This document shows, piece by piece, positions 36,589-48,300 of a stretch of DNA of 64,000 nt. Origin of the DNA: Dasyornis broadbenti. Its lineage: Eukaryota > Chordata > Aves > Passeriformes > Dasyornithidae. The position numbers and the translations under genes are program-made. The notes beneath the pieces were generated by a model that saw only the letters and a program-made list of their open reading frames with translations, made no database searches and was not told where the DNA came from. The first letter of the stretch is position 1. Every line of letters starts with the position of its first letter. Where the stretch lies: positions 493,214 to 557,213 of the forward strand of contig VZRN01006384.1 in assembly GCA_013397935.1 (NCBI GenBank), read 5' to 3'.

Positions 36589-38714
36589 CTAAAAGGGTAA
36601 GAAACATATATTTATGTTCAACTGATGTCTGAACAGCACAAAAGACACTGTGAACTCCACATGGTGCTGACCTGCCCAGTGTGGCAGCCTATGCGAAACA
36701 GCTGCACAAGTCAGTTCTCAGCAAACAAAGTTCACTCACTTCAATATTTTTATTATATCATTCGTACCCACCTTTAGGGAAAAACAATATGAAACTTACA
36801 CAAATACTCATAAGCAAATTGCACTCCTACAAAAATTACATGGTTTTTTTTTTTTGTGGTGCCATATGGTTTTAGAGCTTTTCATTGCAAAAGGAAATAC
36901 ACAATACTATATTAGGAGTTTTAGCAGTATAAAGCCTGCCAAGTGTTCTTAAGAAAAAATGTGTTCAGTAACTATAGTTTTCTAGTATTAAGCAGCTGAC
37001 AAAAATTCAATTTAAAAACTATTACTGAACTAGCAAAGCATGAAGGAATGTATTTTCTAAGGAAAACAAGTACAATGTTTTACTTGATTAGAACCAGAGA
37101 GTAAAGCTATTACAATGACTAAAAAGAAGTAAAAGGTTTATTGAAGGAAATTGAACTAAATACAGTATTAAGATAAAACTGATGCAAGTTTTAGTTATAG
37201 TTAAAAAGATGCATCAAATGTTTTTCTTGCTGTGAGCAGTTAAGTGTTCAATCCTATACACAGCTTGATTAAACATTATGAGACAAGCCAAAAACAACTG
37301 TAAAAAAGTATTTTCTTTGGACAATTAAATTATTTACCTCCCTTCAAAACTCACTCATCAGGCCACGGAACAGAAGGAACATACTGTCCAGAAAGAAACA
37401 CTGGGCTTCTGGACAGCCAGTAGACCCTTATTACTTCAGCAGATGTTAGTTTTTCCACAGCAATGAAAATCTGAAAGACTTTGCTTTAGTATACTTTACA
37501 GAAAAAGCCATTAAGAGATGATAAATCACTTCTTAGCATGTGAACAAGGAGCTATTCAGCGTTAGCACCTTATTTCTAGCTTTACTATCTATATTAAAAA
37601 TATAAGAGAGGGAGGAAGAGATTCATTACTCTTCTCAAATTAACAGCAGTCTGGATATTAACTCAGCTTTGACTGCCTTTGTTTTAAAGATTTCAGTTCC
37701 ATTAACCTTGAAAGTAACAACATAATTTGGAGAATGAGGATGCTTACATTGCTATATGTGAAATAATGTAACCCTGTGAGTCCACAGACTATATATACAT
37801 AGAGAGAATATCTACAGAAACCTGGCTGCAGCCCATGGCCTTCCATTCTTCTAACACCAGCATCCCATGCTGAAGACACGGACGGTCAGGTACACAAACC
37901 CAGGGTCTTCCAAAGCTTTGCCACATTCATTTTTAAGCTTAAACATTGAAAAGCTGTGTTTGTGAAACACAAGCTTAGTAGTAAGTGTTGAATTTGCCCA
38001 AAACAGCAATCTCATCCGCCTACACGTGCATAGCCACACATTCTCCTGGAATCCATGATATTCACTGCACTGTACTGTTTCCAGTCAGTTTTTCTGAACA
38101 ATGTTAATTATCAGAAGATATTCCTTCTTTGGGAGCTCTGCATTACTAGGTCCCTAGCCAATCCATGAAGTTAAGCATGGAATGACTACTACCCATCATG
38201 AGCAGCCATGTCTTGGGTATCTGAGCCCTGCATGGGTGGCCCGGAACACAGGCAGCAAGAACTGGTTTGCCCACAAGAACATTACAGGGTAGTATGTGTT
38301 CTTCAGTTTGAAATAATCCTGATGAGAAGCTAGGTTACAGTAAAAGCAATTGCGAATACTCACTCATACAAAGAAAAATAAACAATAGATGTGTTAAGTT
38401 TGTGAAAGATAAGGAACAGAAATTAAAACTATGTACATATTTCTGTATGATTGTAAAAGCTCTAAATGTTCTCTGAACAAATTACACATGACAGCCAAAC
38501 AGATCTCTCTGCATATGCAATCCCAGCCAACACCGTGAATGTGGCACAGCAATGGACTTTATTTGAGACCTCAGATACCATCTTTAAAGGTTTTTATACT
38601 GCACATGAGAATTTCAGCATACCGTCTATAAGTATCTAATATGACTAGAGGAACTAGAATGGAGAGGTCTGAGACACACAGAGGCTTAATATTTTCCAGG
38701 AGTTCCACACTTAC
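36589..38714 (-). other. UTRN: UTRN intron, 2.1 kb
   Basis: Lies between the 269-nt and 147-nt exons. Bases about 38120-38290 look richer in G+C and may be an old repeat, but I could not name it. Nothing else was recognised. Confidence 0.95.
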
Positions 38715-38983
38715 TGTAGTTTTCTCAATGTGATCTGGTAATGAATCTATGAGCAAGTCTCCTACAGGTTTCCAGCCATTCCTCACATTTTCGGCCTCCT
38801 TCAAATCAGCATCAAGGTCATCCATGGCACACTGAAGGTCTTTCAGTTTTTCTAATGCTTTGTCCACTTGCTTCTGCCAGATACTGGCACTAGCATTTAG
38901 GTTCTCCCATTTCTCTTTTACCTCCGATGACTGCTTACGCATAGCTTTGGCAATCTTCATGGCTTTCTCCTCAGGGGTCAATT
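38715..38983 (-). CDS. UTRN: Utrophin exon, 269 nt (last spectrin-like repeat; dystrophin exon 59 equivalent)
   Basis: Acceptor CCCTCTGCAG|AATTGA has AG at 38985-38984. Donor ACTACA|GTAAGT has GT at 38714-38713. The first two bases complete a glutamate codon. The exon then reads LTPEEKAMKIAKAMRKQSSE, continues through KALEKLKDLQ and DDLDADLKEAENVRNGWKPV, and ends GDLLIDSLPDHIEKTT. This is amphipathic coiled-coil sequence of the last spectrin-like repeat, with the family-conserved GWKPVGDLLIDSL block. The 269-nt length equals dystrophin exon 59. One oddity is a proline in DSLPDH where I recall glutamine in mammalian utrophin and dystrophin. Confidence 0.97.
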
Positions 38984-41889
38984 CTGCAGAGGGAGAGAAC
39001 AGTTACACTGTTTATGTCTTCTTTTTGTCTAGTTAAACAGATAGTGCTCCTGAAATACACACTCAAGACAGTCAGTAGGGCCAGTGTCAACTGAAAACGT
39101 ATTTCAGCAGGTACAAGGTAGAAGACAATCCACCTTGCTGTAACTGAAATAAACCTCAATCACTCCTACTGACAAAACAGAGCCTGATCAGAAGACAGGA
39201 TACTATTCCTGACTTCCATATATTATGAAACTCACAAAGGAAAAGCAGCTTACTTCTGATTTGTTACTTTTGGAGGCACAGGGAAAGGAAATACGAGATC
39301 TTTCTTCCCTCTGGGAAACTTCGGTAGGTAATCTTTGGACCATTTCACATAGAAAGAACAAGGGCAGTGTTTTGTTCCTGGATCACTTACTACCACCTTT
39401 CACCCTGGCCCCAGGATGTGTCTTCCTATTCAGTAGCAAAACCCAAGGTACACCAGGTACCATGTGGGGTGTGGTTCTGCAGCTCTACATTCATTTTTCT
39501 GTGTTAACACCAAAGTTCTAAAAGGCTGGTTTAAATAGGTTTTCCAAAGCTCAGAATGTTCAGTGAAGCTCTTAACTGAAAAAGAGTCAAGCTTACGGGG
39601 CACTATTTCTCACAAATTTCAGGCTTATGTGTCTAGATCCCACACAATCCAGCAACCATGGAAATCCCATTCAAGTTAGCAAAGACATGCTGCCAATGGT
39701 CTTTGTAGTAAGAAAAGCTAGGGCAGGCACACACACAACCTCAGAACGTAGTCACACAGGAGATGATACTGATTATTTCAGTAAATTGCTTATACTGAAA
39801 TCACTGGTCCCTGGTCAGTCTGCATGACATCGGTCAGGACTCAACACCAGTCCTGTCCGACAACAAGAACTGACAAACAGTCAGTCTCACCTCCACAATA
39901 CAGGATTTCTGCATACCAGTCATGTAGTTTTATCAATAAGAGAACATGATGCTTTTTCTGCATCTTCAGTTTGAGACTGAGCAATACCCAGACAGCCAGA
40001 AAGTTAAGAAAAAAAAACCTAAAACATTCCCAGAAGGTCCTGCTGTCTACTGCCCAGAGGGTCCTTGCTGAAAAAGTCATGGGGAGCTTCCTTTATCAGG
40101 CAAGAGCTGTTTCAGTAATGACAAACAAACATAGCCAGTCTCAGAGGATTCCCCTTCTACATAAAAGCAAGCAGATGAAACTATATAATGCAAAAAACAG
40201 AGAACAAAAGGAGCAGAGACGTGACATGCACTGAAACTAAGCCAATTGGCTGTCTATTCAGTCCTATATAAAACCCTTGGAAAAGGTTTATCACAGTACT
40301 CTTGTGATTAAAATTCAAGTGTTGCCTATGAATAAATTATACACAATCATGCAAAGATGAAAGTACCATTTTTGTCAGAAGTCAGATGAGACATACAATC
40401 TTCCATTTACTGATAGACTCTTAGAATCATTGTAACTGACTAAGCTTGGAGTTCCTAATGTGGTGGAGGAGGGCGAGGGGGCAACCGACAAAGAATGGTG
40501 CCAGGAGGAAAGTTTTAGCTTTTCGAAGGCCAGATGAATGTCAGAATAAATGCAAAGTTAAGGTTGCAAAAGCTACCTTATTGTGCCTCTTGTGATATAA
40601 CTGTTGTTCCATAGTACCCAATACAGAAAAGCATATTGCAAGTAATTAATACAATGAAAACATTAAAATACATTCAATTTGTTGTTGAGAAGGCACTTCA
40701 TCCCAGAAAAAAAAACTAACAGGGAGTTGTTTGGATCACAACCAGAGTTTCTGCCCACCAATTCCACATACTTGTTCTGGGTTTTCCTTTAATCTTTTTT
40801 TCAAATCTTGTTAGCCCATATTAGTCTTTATATTTGCTAGACTGCAAATACTAGAAGAGTATTCAATAACACAATCCAAATGCCACCTGGGAAAAAAAAA
40901 ATCCAACCAAACTAAAAGCAACCCACAACGCAATTACAATCTGCATTATAATTGTTGATGTAGGGAGGAGGGGGTGTTGCCCAAAAGCACGAGGGACCTT
41001 GCTGGGAAGTGGTTATGTAGGAGAAACAACAAACAAGGAATGGTAACCAGAGCACAGTGAAAGGCAAGGGCAATCAACAAAAGCCAACAGCATGAAGGGA
41101 AGGGAGGTACATACCCAGGCTGTGGGTTGTGGTGCGTGTTTTGACCCCCAAAGAGAGAGAGAGCCACTTGAAGAAAGAGTGCAGCTGGGTGCTGCAAAAG
41201 ATATTCTGAGCTCACCGAGATATTCCAGTGACTTTTTGGGTGTCATAAGATATCACATGAGAGTACTGCCTATGTGTACTCTGCCTTCAAAAGCAGAGAT
41301 TATACCCAGGCTTAGAGACACCACAGAGGCAAGAAGGTGTTGCAGAAGAAAAACTTGGAATGAAATGGCTGTGAAAAAAACCTGCAATACTTAATTAGAT
41401 GCAAAGAGATATGAACTATGTATGTAGCTCTAGGATATAGAGACGTGGCGGTAACCTACAATTTGCAATACCGACAACACTAGAATAAAGATGAAGACCA
41501 AAGCTATGCTGTGATAAATTGCACCTTGTCTCTGGATTTACAGCATTTCACAGCAGAATAAACTGCATCATAGCACAACATGTTCTGGAATGATCTTTAC
41601 CCCAAGCTTTGCAACATATTTATAAAAATAAAAAAAAAAAATAAATAAAGCTTAAGCTCTAAGCAAAATCCTCGTTCAGAAAAAAAATTCTTTTACACAA
41701 AAAAAAAAACCCCACAGCTACAAATTGCTTATGTAAAGATATCAAAGAAGTTGTTACCATAAGTAATTTTGGAATTATTCACCTTTGAGAATAATAATAT
41801 TGATGAAGGAATAAGAATTCACTACTGCCCAGTGACAAAGGGACTGTGAACAAACACGAAGTTAAGCTGCACCTAAGTAGCAAAGTTTA

Positions 41890-41930
41890 GTATCATAGGT
41901 TCTCTCACAGGATGAGGTATCCTATGATAC
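41890..41930. repeat. Inverted repeat, 10-bp arms, 21-bp loop
   Basis: GTATCATAGG at 41890-41899 pairs perfectly with CCTATGATAC at 41921-41930. It could form a hairpin in either transcript, but no family or function is suggested by its surroundings. Confidence 0.85.
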
Positions 41931-42379
41931 AGCTGGAGGTTGTGGACAACCAGGCCTCATGAGTAAAAGCTGCAAGGCTTATAAATAAGGGTTAAGGTAA
42001 CACCTAGAGCTGGAATACTTTACATAAGGTATGGCAATACTGAGCTTCATTGAAATGGGACAGAAAATTGCAGGCCTATTGAAGGAAGCCTCCTTTCTTG
42101 GCATCATGTGAATACAGGGGACATTATACCCAGAAACTGGACTAAGTAGAAGTTACATACATGCAAAGCGGCAATCTACCATTCTGATCCAATATCAGGC
42201 AGTCACATTGTCCTTTACCTCTCAGAGCGAAAACCTACAAATTTTCCATAAAAGAGCAGAATGTTGCAAGGCCTGAGCAGTTCTAAACTAGATTATTAGC
42301 TGCTTAAAAAGATCACTCACTTGACAAAGAACATACTGAAAGCTTCATTGTAAGAGCTGAAAATCTTGCAAAACTCTTT

Positions 42380-42586
42380 GGCTGTCCTTAAAGGTTCCAA
42401 CACAACAGATCCAATGAGTGCTTCTCACACTAACAGAAGCAGTAAGAAGAAAAGTGGCTGTAGCAATAAATGGATTGGATGTAGCACTTAGGGATAGGCT
42501 CACAGGTGGGTTATGGTGGTGCTGGGTTAACAGGTAGACTAGATAGTCTTGAAAGTCTGTTCCAAGCTTGATAATTCTGTGATTAG
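42380..42586 (+). mobile_element. CR1-type 3' tail, plus orientation
   Basis: The end of the element is clear: GGTAGACTAGATAGTCTTGA, then a GTCTGTTCCAAG block, then ATAATTCTGTGATT. This is the layout of avian CR1 3' ends. The part before about 42480 is diverged and its inclusion is a guess. Confidence 0.65.
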
Positions 42587-45145
42587 AAGAAGGGAACAAT
42601 AGCCTGACTTTATTTGTCTGGTCAGCTAAAACAAGGCAGCTTTACTCACGACAGATCAGCCACCTATTTGGGTATGGAAAAAAGGTTCCAGAATGACTGG
42701 AGTGATACAAGTATCCCAACAGAACTGAGACCCAAAACTTCTTTTAGGATCATTTGTTAAATCAATGTTATTGTGCAAGGATATGTACCACATATTGTAA
42801 TTGAAAAATATTAATTCATTGCAAGACTTCTTTATTTTACAAAAGCCTTGAAAGTGCTTGTAAACTTGCACTAAAAAGACATTTACTAGGGAAACAGAGC
42901 AAAACGTGCTTTTATGAGCTATAAAACCATTCAGCATATATTCATTTAAGAGAAATACATCTTGTATAAACTCATGTTTTCTATCATGAAAGCCCAACTT
43001 ATTAATGAGCAAGACATTACTTTTTTTCAAGTAGAGATCACATTCTTCCAGATACTGGTTGCATAGCATAGAACTGTTAATCTCAAAGAAAGTGTCTTAG
43101 CAGTGAGAGTTTTCTTCTACTAGTGTGGAATTCATTTAACCAGCCTGCCATTACACAAATCAGCAGACAGAATTTCTTTATGCTGTGAAAAAATTTTACA
43201 CAGTAGTTGTTGATCTTTTGCTCCTACTTAATATAAAGTCTTCTCAGTGACCAGTTTTGATCTGTGTCTCCCCAGCCCTTTTTTTAAAATAGTACTTATA
43301 TTATCTTCACTTCAGCAGCTGCTCAGAGAGTAAGAACAGTCTGTAGTCACCGGACCATCTGTTTACCAGAGAAGACAGATATTAACTGACCTTGCAGTCA
43401 GGGAAAAAGAGCAGGGAAAAAAAGTCCTCTTCTGTAGTGTAAAAACAAAAAAAGCTTGATTTTTGTACACATTTTTGTCACAAACAAAGCAACGAAAGCT
43501 CCAACAGCTTTTCTGTGTCTCTAGCAAAGACTGAGTGCCATAGAAGGAAAACTTCCAAGCCTGAATTTAACAGCACATAGTTTCCCTGTGTGTTTACACA
43601 TATGAATAATACCAGTGAAGACAATTCTTCTTGCTTAAGAATTTATTTTAGACCTATTAAACTGTTTGGCTGTAGCAGTTTTCATTCTAAGCAACTGTGA
43701 TTGATCCTTATTATGTGGCCTTGAACTATTGATCTCTTTCCATCTTGCCAAAATTCCATTAATTTCCTTTCACTTTTGCTATATTCTTAACCAAGTATAC
43801 TGGAGTTGGAGATGGTTTCCTATTCCCTCCCTCTCACATGATGCCAAATGTTGTCTCTTCCTTGCTTCAATCAATCTCTGCCACAAGAAACAATGGATGA
43901 CAGCACTGTATTCATTATAAAGATTTCCAAAGCATTTGAACAGACATAATGGCACATTATCAAACTCCTACACAGAAGAACCAAAAGCAGTCATGTTCTT
44001 TAGCACTGCTCCAGAGAAAGTATTGTCTGAGTTTCTAATAATCGTGACAGAAAATTTAGTTCTGATGGAATGGGAACAGGAAGTTTGAAGAATAAGCAGC
44101 AATTGGTTAAAGGCAGCAATTAGTCAGACTCTGGGCACCCAACCATCCAAGCATAACCCACTATGTCACCTCCTTCTCCTATTCAAATATCTACTGCATA
44201 TTTAGTTGAAACACGCAAAGAGCACAGTCATTTTCCTTTATACCCACTTAGGTTTTCTTCTATCAAAACTGGAAGTTCTTCAAACTAGAGAAATGTAATT
44301 ATATAAAGAGTGAATGAAAAAAGTCTCAGCAGGATAAAAGACAAATTATCTTTGCTATACACAAGACAGAATTGCAAAAGTAGAGCAAATGAAACTGTTA
44401 ACCTCATGTATGATGAATACTTCTGGAGAAGGCCTGGAGTATGGACTCCAAATAAAGACAATTGAGAACAATGTCAGCAAATATACATGTCCTTTAATAA
44501 TGATTGCTGATATTTTCAGTGGGTGCTGGTGGAGAAGACACAGAAGGACGAAACAAAGAAAATTGCTGCTAGTTAAAAGAGACAGTTAAGCCGTGCCATA
44601 GTATCTCTCTCTCCAGCTAACTAATGAAGATTACAGCAATCCTGAGAATCAGATATTTATCCATCACAACCAGGGTCATTTGTCAACATAAACAAACCGC
44701 ACACAACACTTCTCACTATAAACATGCCAACATTTTGCAATAAATGGTGTGATCCAAAGTAAGTTCACAATGCTTTTGCATAGTGGAAGCCCATACTTTA
44801 TGTTGCTTCAGGAACATAAAACAGGTACAAATTCAGTATGCTCCTGCCACAATCCCAGAAAAATGCAAATACAGCAGTGCTGTTAGAGCATCACCAAGCT
44901 GTGTCTTCTCCCAAACACTGTTAAAGGGAGAATATCAATGGAGAGAGGATCATTACCACTGTATCTCAGTTACTCTGGGCAAGCAAGGAATTAATCCTGT
45001 TTCTTTTCAAAGCACTGTGACTGCAGATTGTAACAAGCCTTTTATTTATTCCAAAGATCAATACAGATTTTGTTTTCTGGCACTGTACGCATGGCACGTA
45101 GCCCCTCACCATGACTACAGGAGACTTACACCCCTAACAGCATTT

Positions 45146-45213
45146 CAAAACAAACCAAAACCACCTATTTCATTCCAAAACAAACCAAAACCACCTATTT
45201 CATTCCAAAACAA
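45146..45213. repeat. 30-bp tandem repeat, 2.3 copies
   Basis: Two identical 30-bp copies (45146-45175 and 45176-45205) and a partial third. In one plus-strand frame each unit encodes ten residues (NKPKPPISFQ phase), because the unit length is a multiple of three. Confidence 0.92.
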
Positions 45214-45689
45214 TACAAACCCAGAAAACAGACAAGTTAGGCAGAATGAAAGATATGGCTCCCTGACTTGACAGCACCCTATAATGACACACAGAACATC
45301 CATGTTCTGAACTTTTCTGACTTTCTAATCAACTCTTCTCAGCCTGTTTTCTCCTCTACAGAGATTACCTTTCCTTATTATTCTGTAATTTCCAGTTTGC
45401 TTTCTTGAAGCTCATTTACAGTGTTTTTGAGCTATGTTTGCTCTAGAAAATAAGAAAGGCATTTTCTTTCACACAAGGTCCTAACCTTTGACAGCCAGTC
45501 ATCTGCACTGCACATGGCATAATTGAAAATTGTCTTGCAATAAAGCTTCACTGGTTTCTAGGGCCTTTTAAACAAGGTAACAGTTAAACTTTAAGAAAAT
45601 TAACAGCTTATTAGATATATATATATATGAGATCAGAGAAAATGATTCAAAGACAGGTTTTGGCTGAAAGTCTATTAATCTACAGAAAA

Positions 45690-46521
45690 GTTTAGCCCAT
45701 TCTGCACAGGGTGTGAGTGCCCACTGCTGGCAGCAGGAGCTTCCAGGGGTGTCTGGAAGAAGAGGCTGGGGCTGTCCTGTGCCAGGGACAGCAGACTCCA
45801 GTCAGCTCACCATGAGGCACACCAAGGCCCTCGGCCATGCTGGTGGCACCTCAGGGAAAGTGTTTTTAAGAAACAGCAGCAAACACCAGAGAGGAGATGG
45901 GACCCAACAGGAGAAACAGCAGAGGGAACCAACCCCATGGTAGGGCAGATATTTCCCATGGAGGTAGCACACAGAGGAAAGATGTGGAGAGGAAAGAAGC
46001 AGGAGAAAGAAACTGCTAGGCTATCCATGGAATCATCATCATCCCACCCTCTCGTGCCACTTGTTGTCTCTCTGAGCGTGACTGGCATCACAACAAGGGG
46101 GGGTGTGGTGGTGCATCCCCCCCTCCCACCCTTTTCTTTGTTGGTTTTGGAGCGATCTCAAGCACACTCGTTCATGACAGAGGGGAAAGTGACAGGGATG
46201 AGGGAGTCAAGTTGAGTCTGTGAAATGGGGGAGGAAAGCTACAGTTTTCACGTTTGGGGTGGTTTTTCCCACTACCAACCAACTTAGTATTTAATTATTT
46301 ATTTTAAATGCCAATAAATACTTTGTTTTCCCCAAGCTAAATCTGTTTGGTCCATAACAGTAATTTGTAAGGGATCTGCATTTGTGATCCATGTCATCCC
46401 CATCCTGATCCATGAGCTTTCTCACTCGTGTTCTTGCCATCTCCTTCTTCCATTCCACTGAGGTGGAAGACATAAGTGGATGGGTGGGAGTTTGGCTGGT
46501 AGTCAAGACTAACCCATCACA
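45690..46521 (+). mobile_element. Degraded ERVL-like LTR, plus orientation
   Basis: The 3' part is characteristic of an abundant avian ERVL LTR layout. It has AATAAA at 46313-46318, then TTTTCCCCAAGCTAAATCTG at about 46326, GGTCCATAACAGTAATTTGT, a GATCCATGAGCTTT block, CCACTGAGGTGGAAG, and a terminal TAACCCATCACA near 46521. The 5' limit near 45690 is uncertain, because the purine-rich region before 46260 is diverged. No internal retroviral genes adjoin it, so it is most simply a solo LTR. It is antisense to UTRN. Identification is by resemblance to remembered repeat layout, not by search. Confidence 0.65.
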
Positions 46522-48170
46522 TGCTCAAAAAAGGAAGTCCATAGGACTACTGAGCGTGAAGAATAAAGAGGAAAAGAAGTTCAGTGCACATCTATGAAGC
46601 TTCCCAGTCTGAACAAATGATAGGTTTTAAATATGATGACTAGATTGGAGATACTCATACATCACTAGCAGACCATGGCTATTATTGCTATGCAGTTTAC
46701 CATACCCTGTTATACTGTTCTCACTGCCACTGGTAAAGCACAAAATAATCACTATCATCATAATACACTGGGTAACAAGAATTTATGATGCAGTTCATCA
46801 TCTGAAGTTTGCTCTTGCAGTTTGCATCTAGTCAATCAACACTGACTAGATCATTGATATCAACTTCTGTTAGAAAACGAGTATTTTACATGGGTAACAT
46901 TTTAGGTATAGGCATCGTTTGTGCTGAGAGGTTCTATGTTTTTGAGGAGAGAATCTGCAATTTCAAACTTCTGTGTGAAAGAATGAACAAATATACAGAG
47001 AGCATCCTTACTTTTCAACTGCAGGGTTGATTGTGTTTTAGACCAGCTAAAACATTAGAGATGTCATATAGCAAATGGGTTTGAGAGTAAAGAGAAACCG
47101 AATATTTTCAGGAATCAGGAGTTCAAAAAAGAAGTTAAGCTAAGGTACCAGAACTAATCAGTGAGATAAATGGTTCATTGGCTAAAATCATCAGCTATTC
47201 AAACTTTATCACAAAGTTGAACTAGGGAATATGAAACTACTTAAAAACTCACACAAAAATAAATGCAAAATATGGATGCAGGAAAGATTAGTTGTTTCCA
47301 CTGAACAAACTTAAGAAGTTTGCCATGGAGATCTATATGATGATGTATGGAAGGAAAAAACTAACTCCCAATAAAAGCAGATTTTGTAATTTATTTACTG
47401 TAATTTTGTAAATTATACAGAACAGTAAATTATTCACATCTTACACCAACTGATAGTTCTGCAGAAGCATATTATTACATTTTCCAAGATCAGTTCTTGT
47501 GTAACTAAAAGTAAGATTTCATAACGCTGTAACTTCCATCAGAGGCATAATTGCAGGACTTACTTTACACAGATAATTTCCTATTTTGTGGTTGTGGGGG
47601 AGTGGAGAAAATTATTACCTTCTTGTTTGTCTCTGATATATAGATCAAAACCTCAACAAATACTATGCAAAAAACAACTTCCAGGATACCTGTGGTTCCA
47701 TTCCTTAGCAATGATTCATCTAATATTCAAATCTTGAAGATTTTGTAATGACTGCATTCCTAAAGCTGATTTATTTTACTTCTGATGAGATACACCACCA
47801 AATATGCTTATTTCTATTTGTAGAATAAAACTTTGCAAAAGATATATGGATGTTTAAATGCTCATCCTTGAAGTACTACTCTGACTACATTTAAGGTGCA
47901 TATGTTACTGTGTTGAACTGATCAGTAGTGTTTTGAACCAAAAACAGGAAAAGGCAGTAGAGATGTTTTTACTTCTTCCATTAAAATGTAAGTACTTGCA
48001 AAGCAGCAAAGTAATTCTTGTAGTCTAAAACACTGAAATAAAAGCCATCAGGATGAGATTTGGAAAATTCTGAGGTCTGACCAAGTAACTGGGATATAAA
48101 ATATGTACTAGAGACATGCATGTCCTTTCTCTCTTTTTTTGACTGTTTCCAGAAGTGAGTATTTTCTGAC

Positions 48171-48300
48171 CTGTTTTTGAATGCAAGCTCCTTCTTGGTT
48201 CCTCAGGTCCCTCAATTGGTTGGTCAGCAAGGAAAACTCGTGCCTGGTCCACAGCATTGAGAATGGTTTGCTCTTTATCCTTCAGTTCACGCCTCAGGGC
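48171..48300 (-). CDS. UTRN: Utrophin exon, 130 nt (rod, spectrin-like repeat; dystrophin exon 58 equivalent)
   Basis: Acceptor TTCCCAAAAG|GCCCTG has AG at 48302-48301. Donor AAAACAG|GTCAGA has GT at 48170-48169. It begins in phase 0 with ALRRELKDKEQTILNAVDQA, continues RVFLADQPIEGPEEPRRSLH and SKT, and ends with the first base of a glutamate codon completed by the 269-nt exon. It lies at the junction into the last spectrin-like repeat. The block RVFLADQPIE(x)PEEPRR is typical of utrophin. Its length of 130 nt differs from the 121 nt of dystrophin exon 58, a nine-nucleotide (three-codon) difference that keeps frame. The donor has C at +3, which is uncommon. Confidence 0.96.

Larger units (their letters stand above)
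38984..48170 (-). other. UTRN: UTRN intron, 9.2 kb
   Basis: Lies between the 130-nt and 269-nt exons. It contains a 10-bp inverted repeat (41890), a plus-strand CR1 tail (about 42380-42586), a 30-bp tandem duplication (45146) inside a 162-codon open frame, and a degraded ERVL-like LTR (about 45690-46521). Bases about 40920-41400 are less AT-rich and unassigned. The rest shows nothing recognisable. Confidence 0.92.
6464..48300 (-). other. UTRN: Utrophin gene segment: nine internal exons in one continuous frame
   Basis: Joining the nine exons in descending coordinate order gives 1111 nt with no stop. Phases agree at all eight junctions: the codon split at each donor is completed at the next acceptor. 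Utrophin is the autosomal paralogue of dystrophin. It links cortical actin to the dystroglycan complex at synaptic and other membranes. The window encodes the end of the rod, the hinge, the WW domain (tryptophans in FPWQRS and TCWDHP) and most of the EF-hand region. The actin-binding domain, most of the rod, the ZZ domain and the C-terminal coiled coils lie outside. Promoters, start codon and stop codon are not in view. Confidence 0.95.

Noticed and set aside
38571..38714. Extension of the 269-nt exon frame through VSVELLENIKPLCV
   Set aside because: This is intron read-through past a perfect ACA|GTAAGT donor. The expected continuation AFREEIAPI is found in the next exon.
6464..48300. The gene could be dystrophin (DMD) instead of utrophin
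   Set aside because: Several blocks differ from dystrophin and match utrophin: LTPEEKAMKIAKAMRKQ, KMSRQLDDLNMRWKLLQ, AIKIRR and NTTSEVFKQHKL. The upstream exon length also differs.
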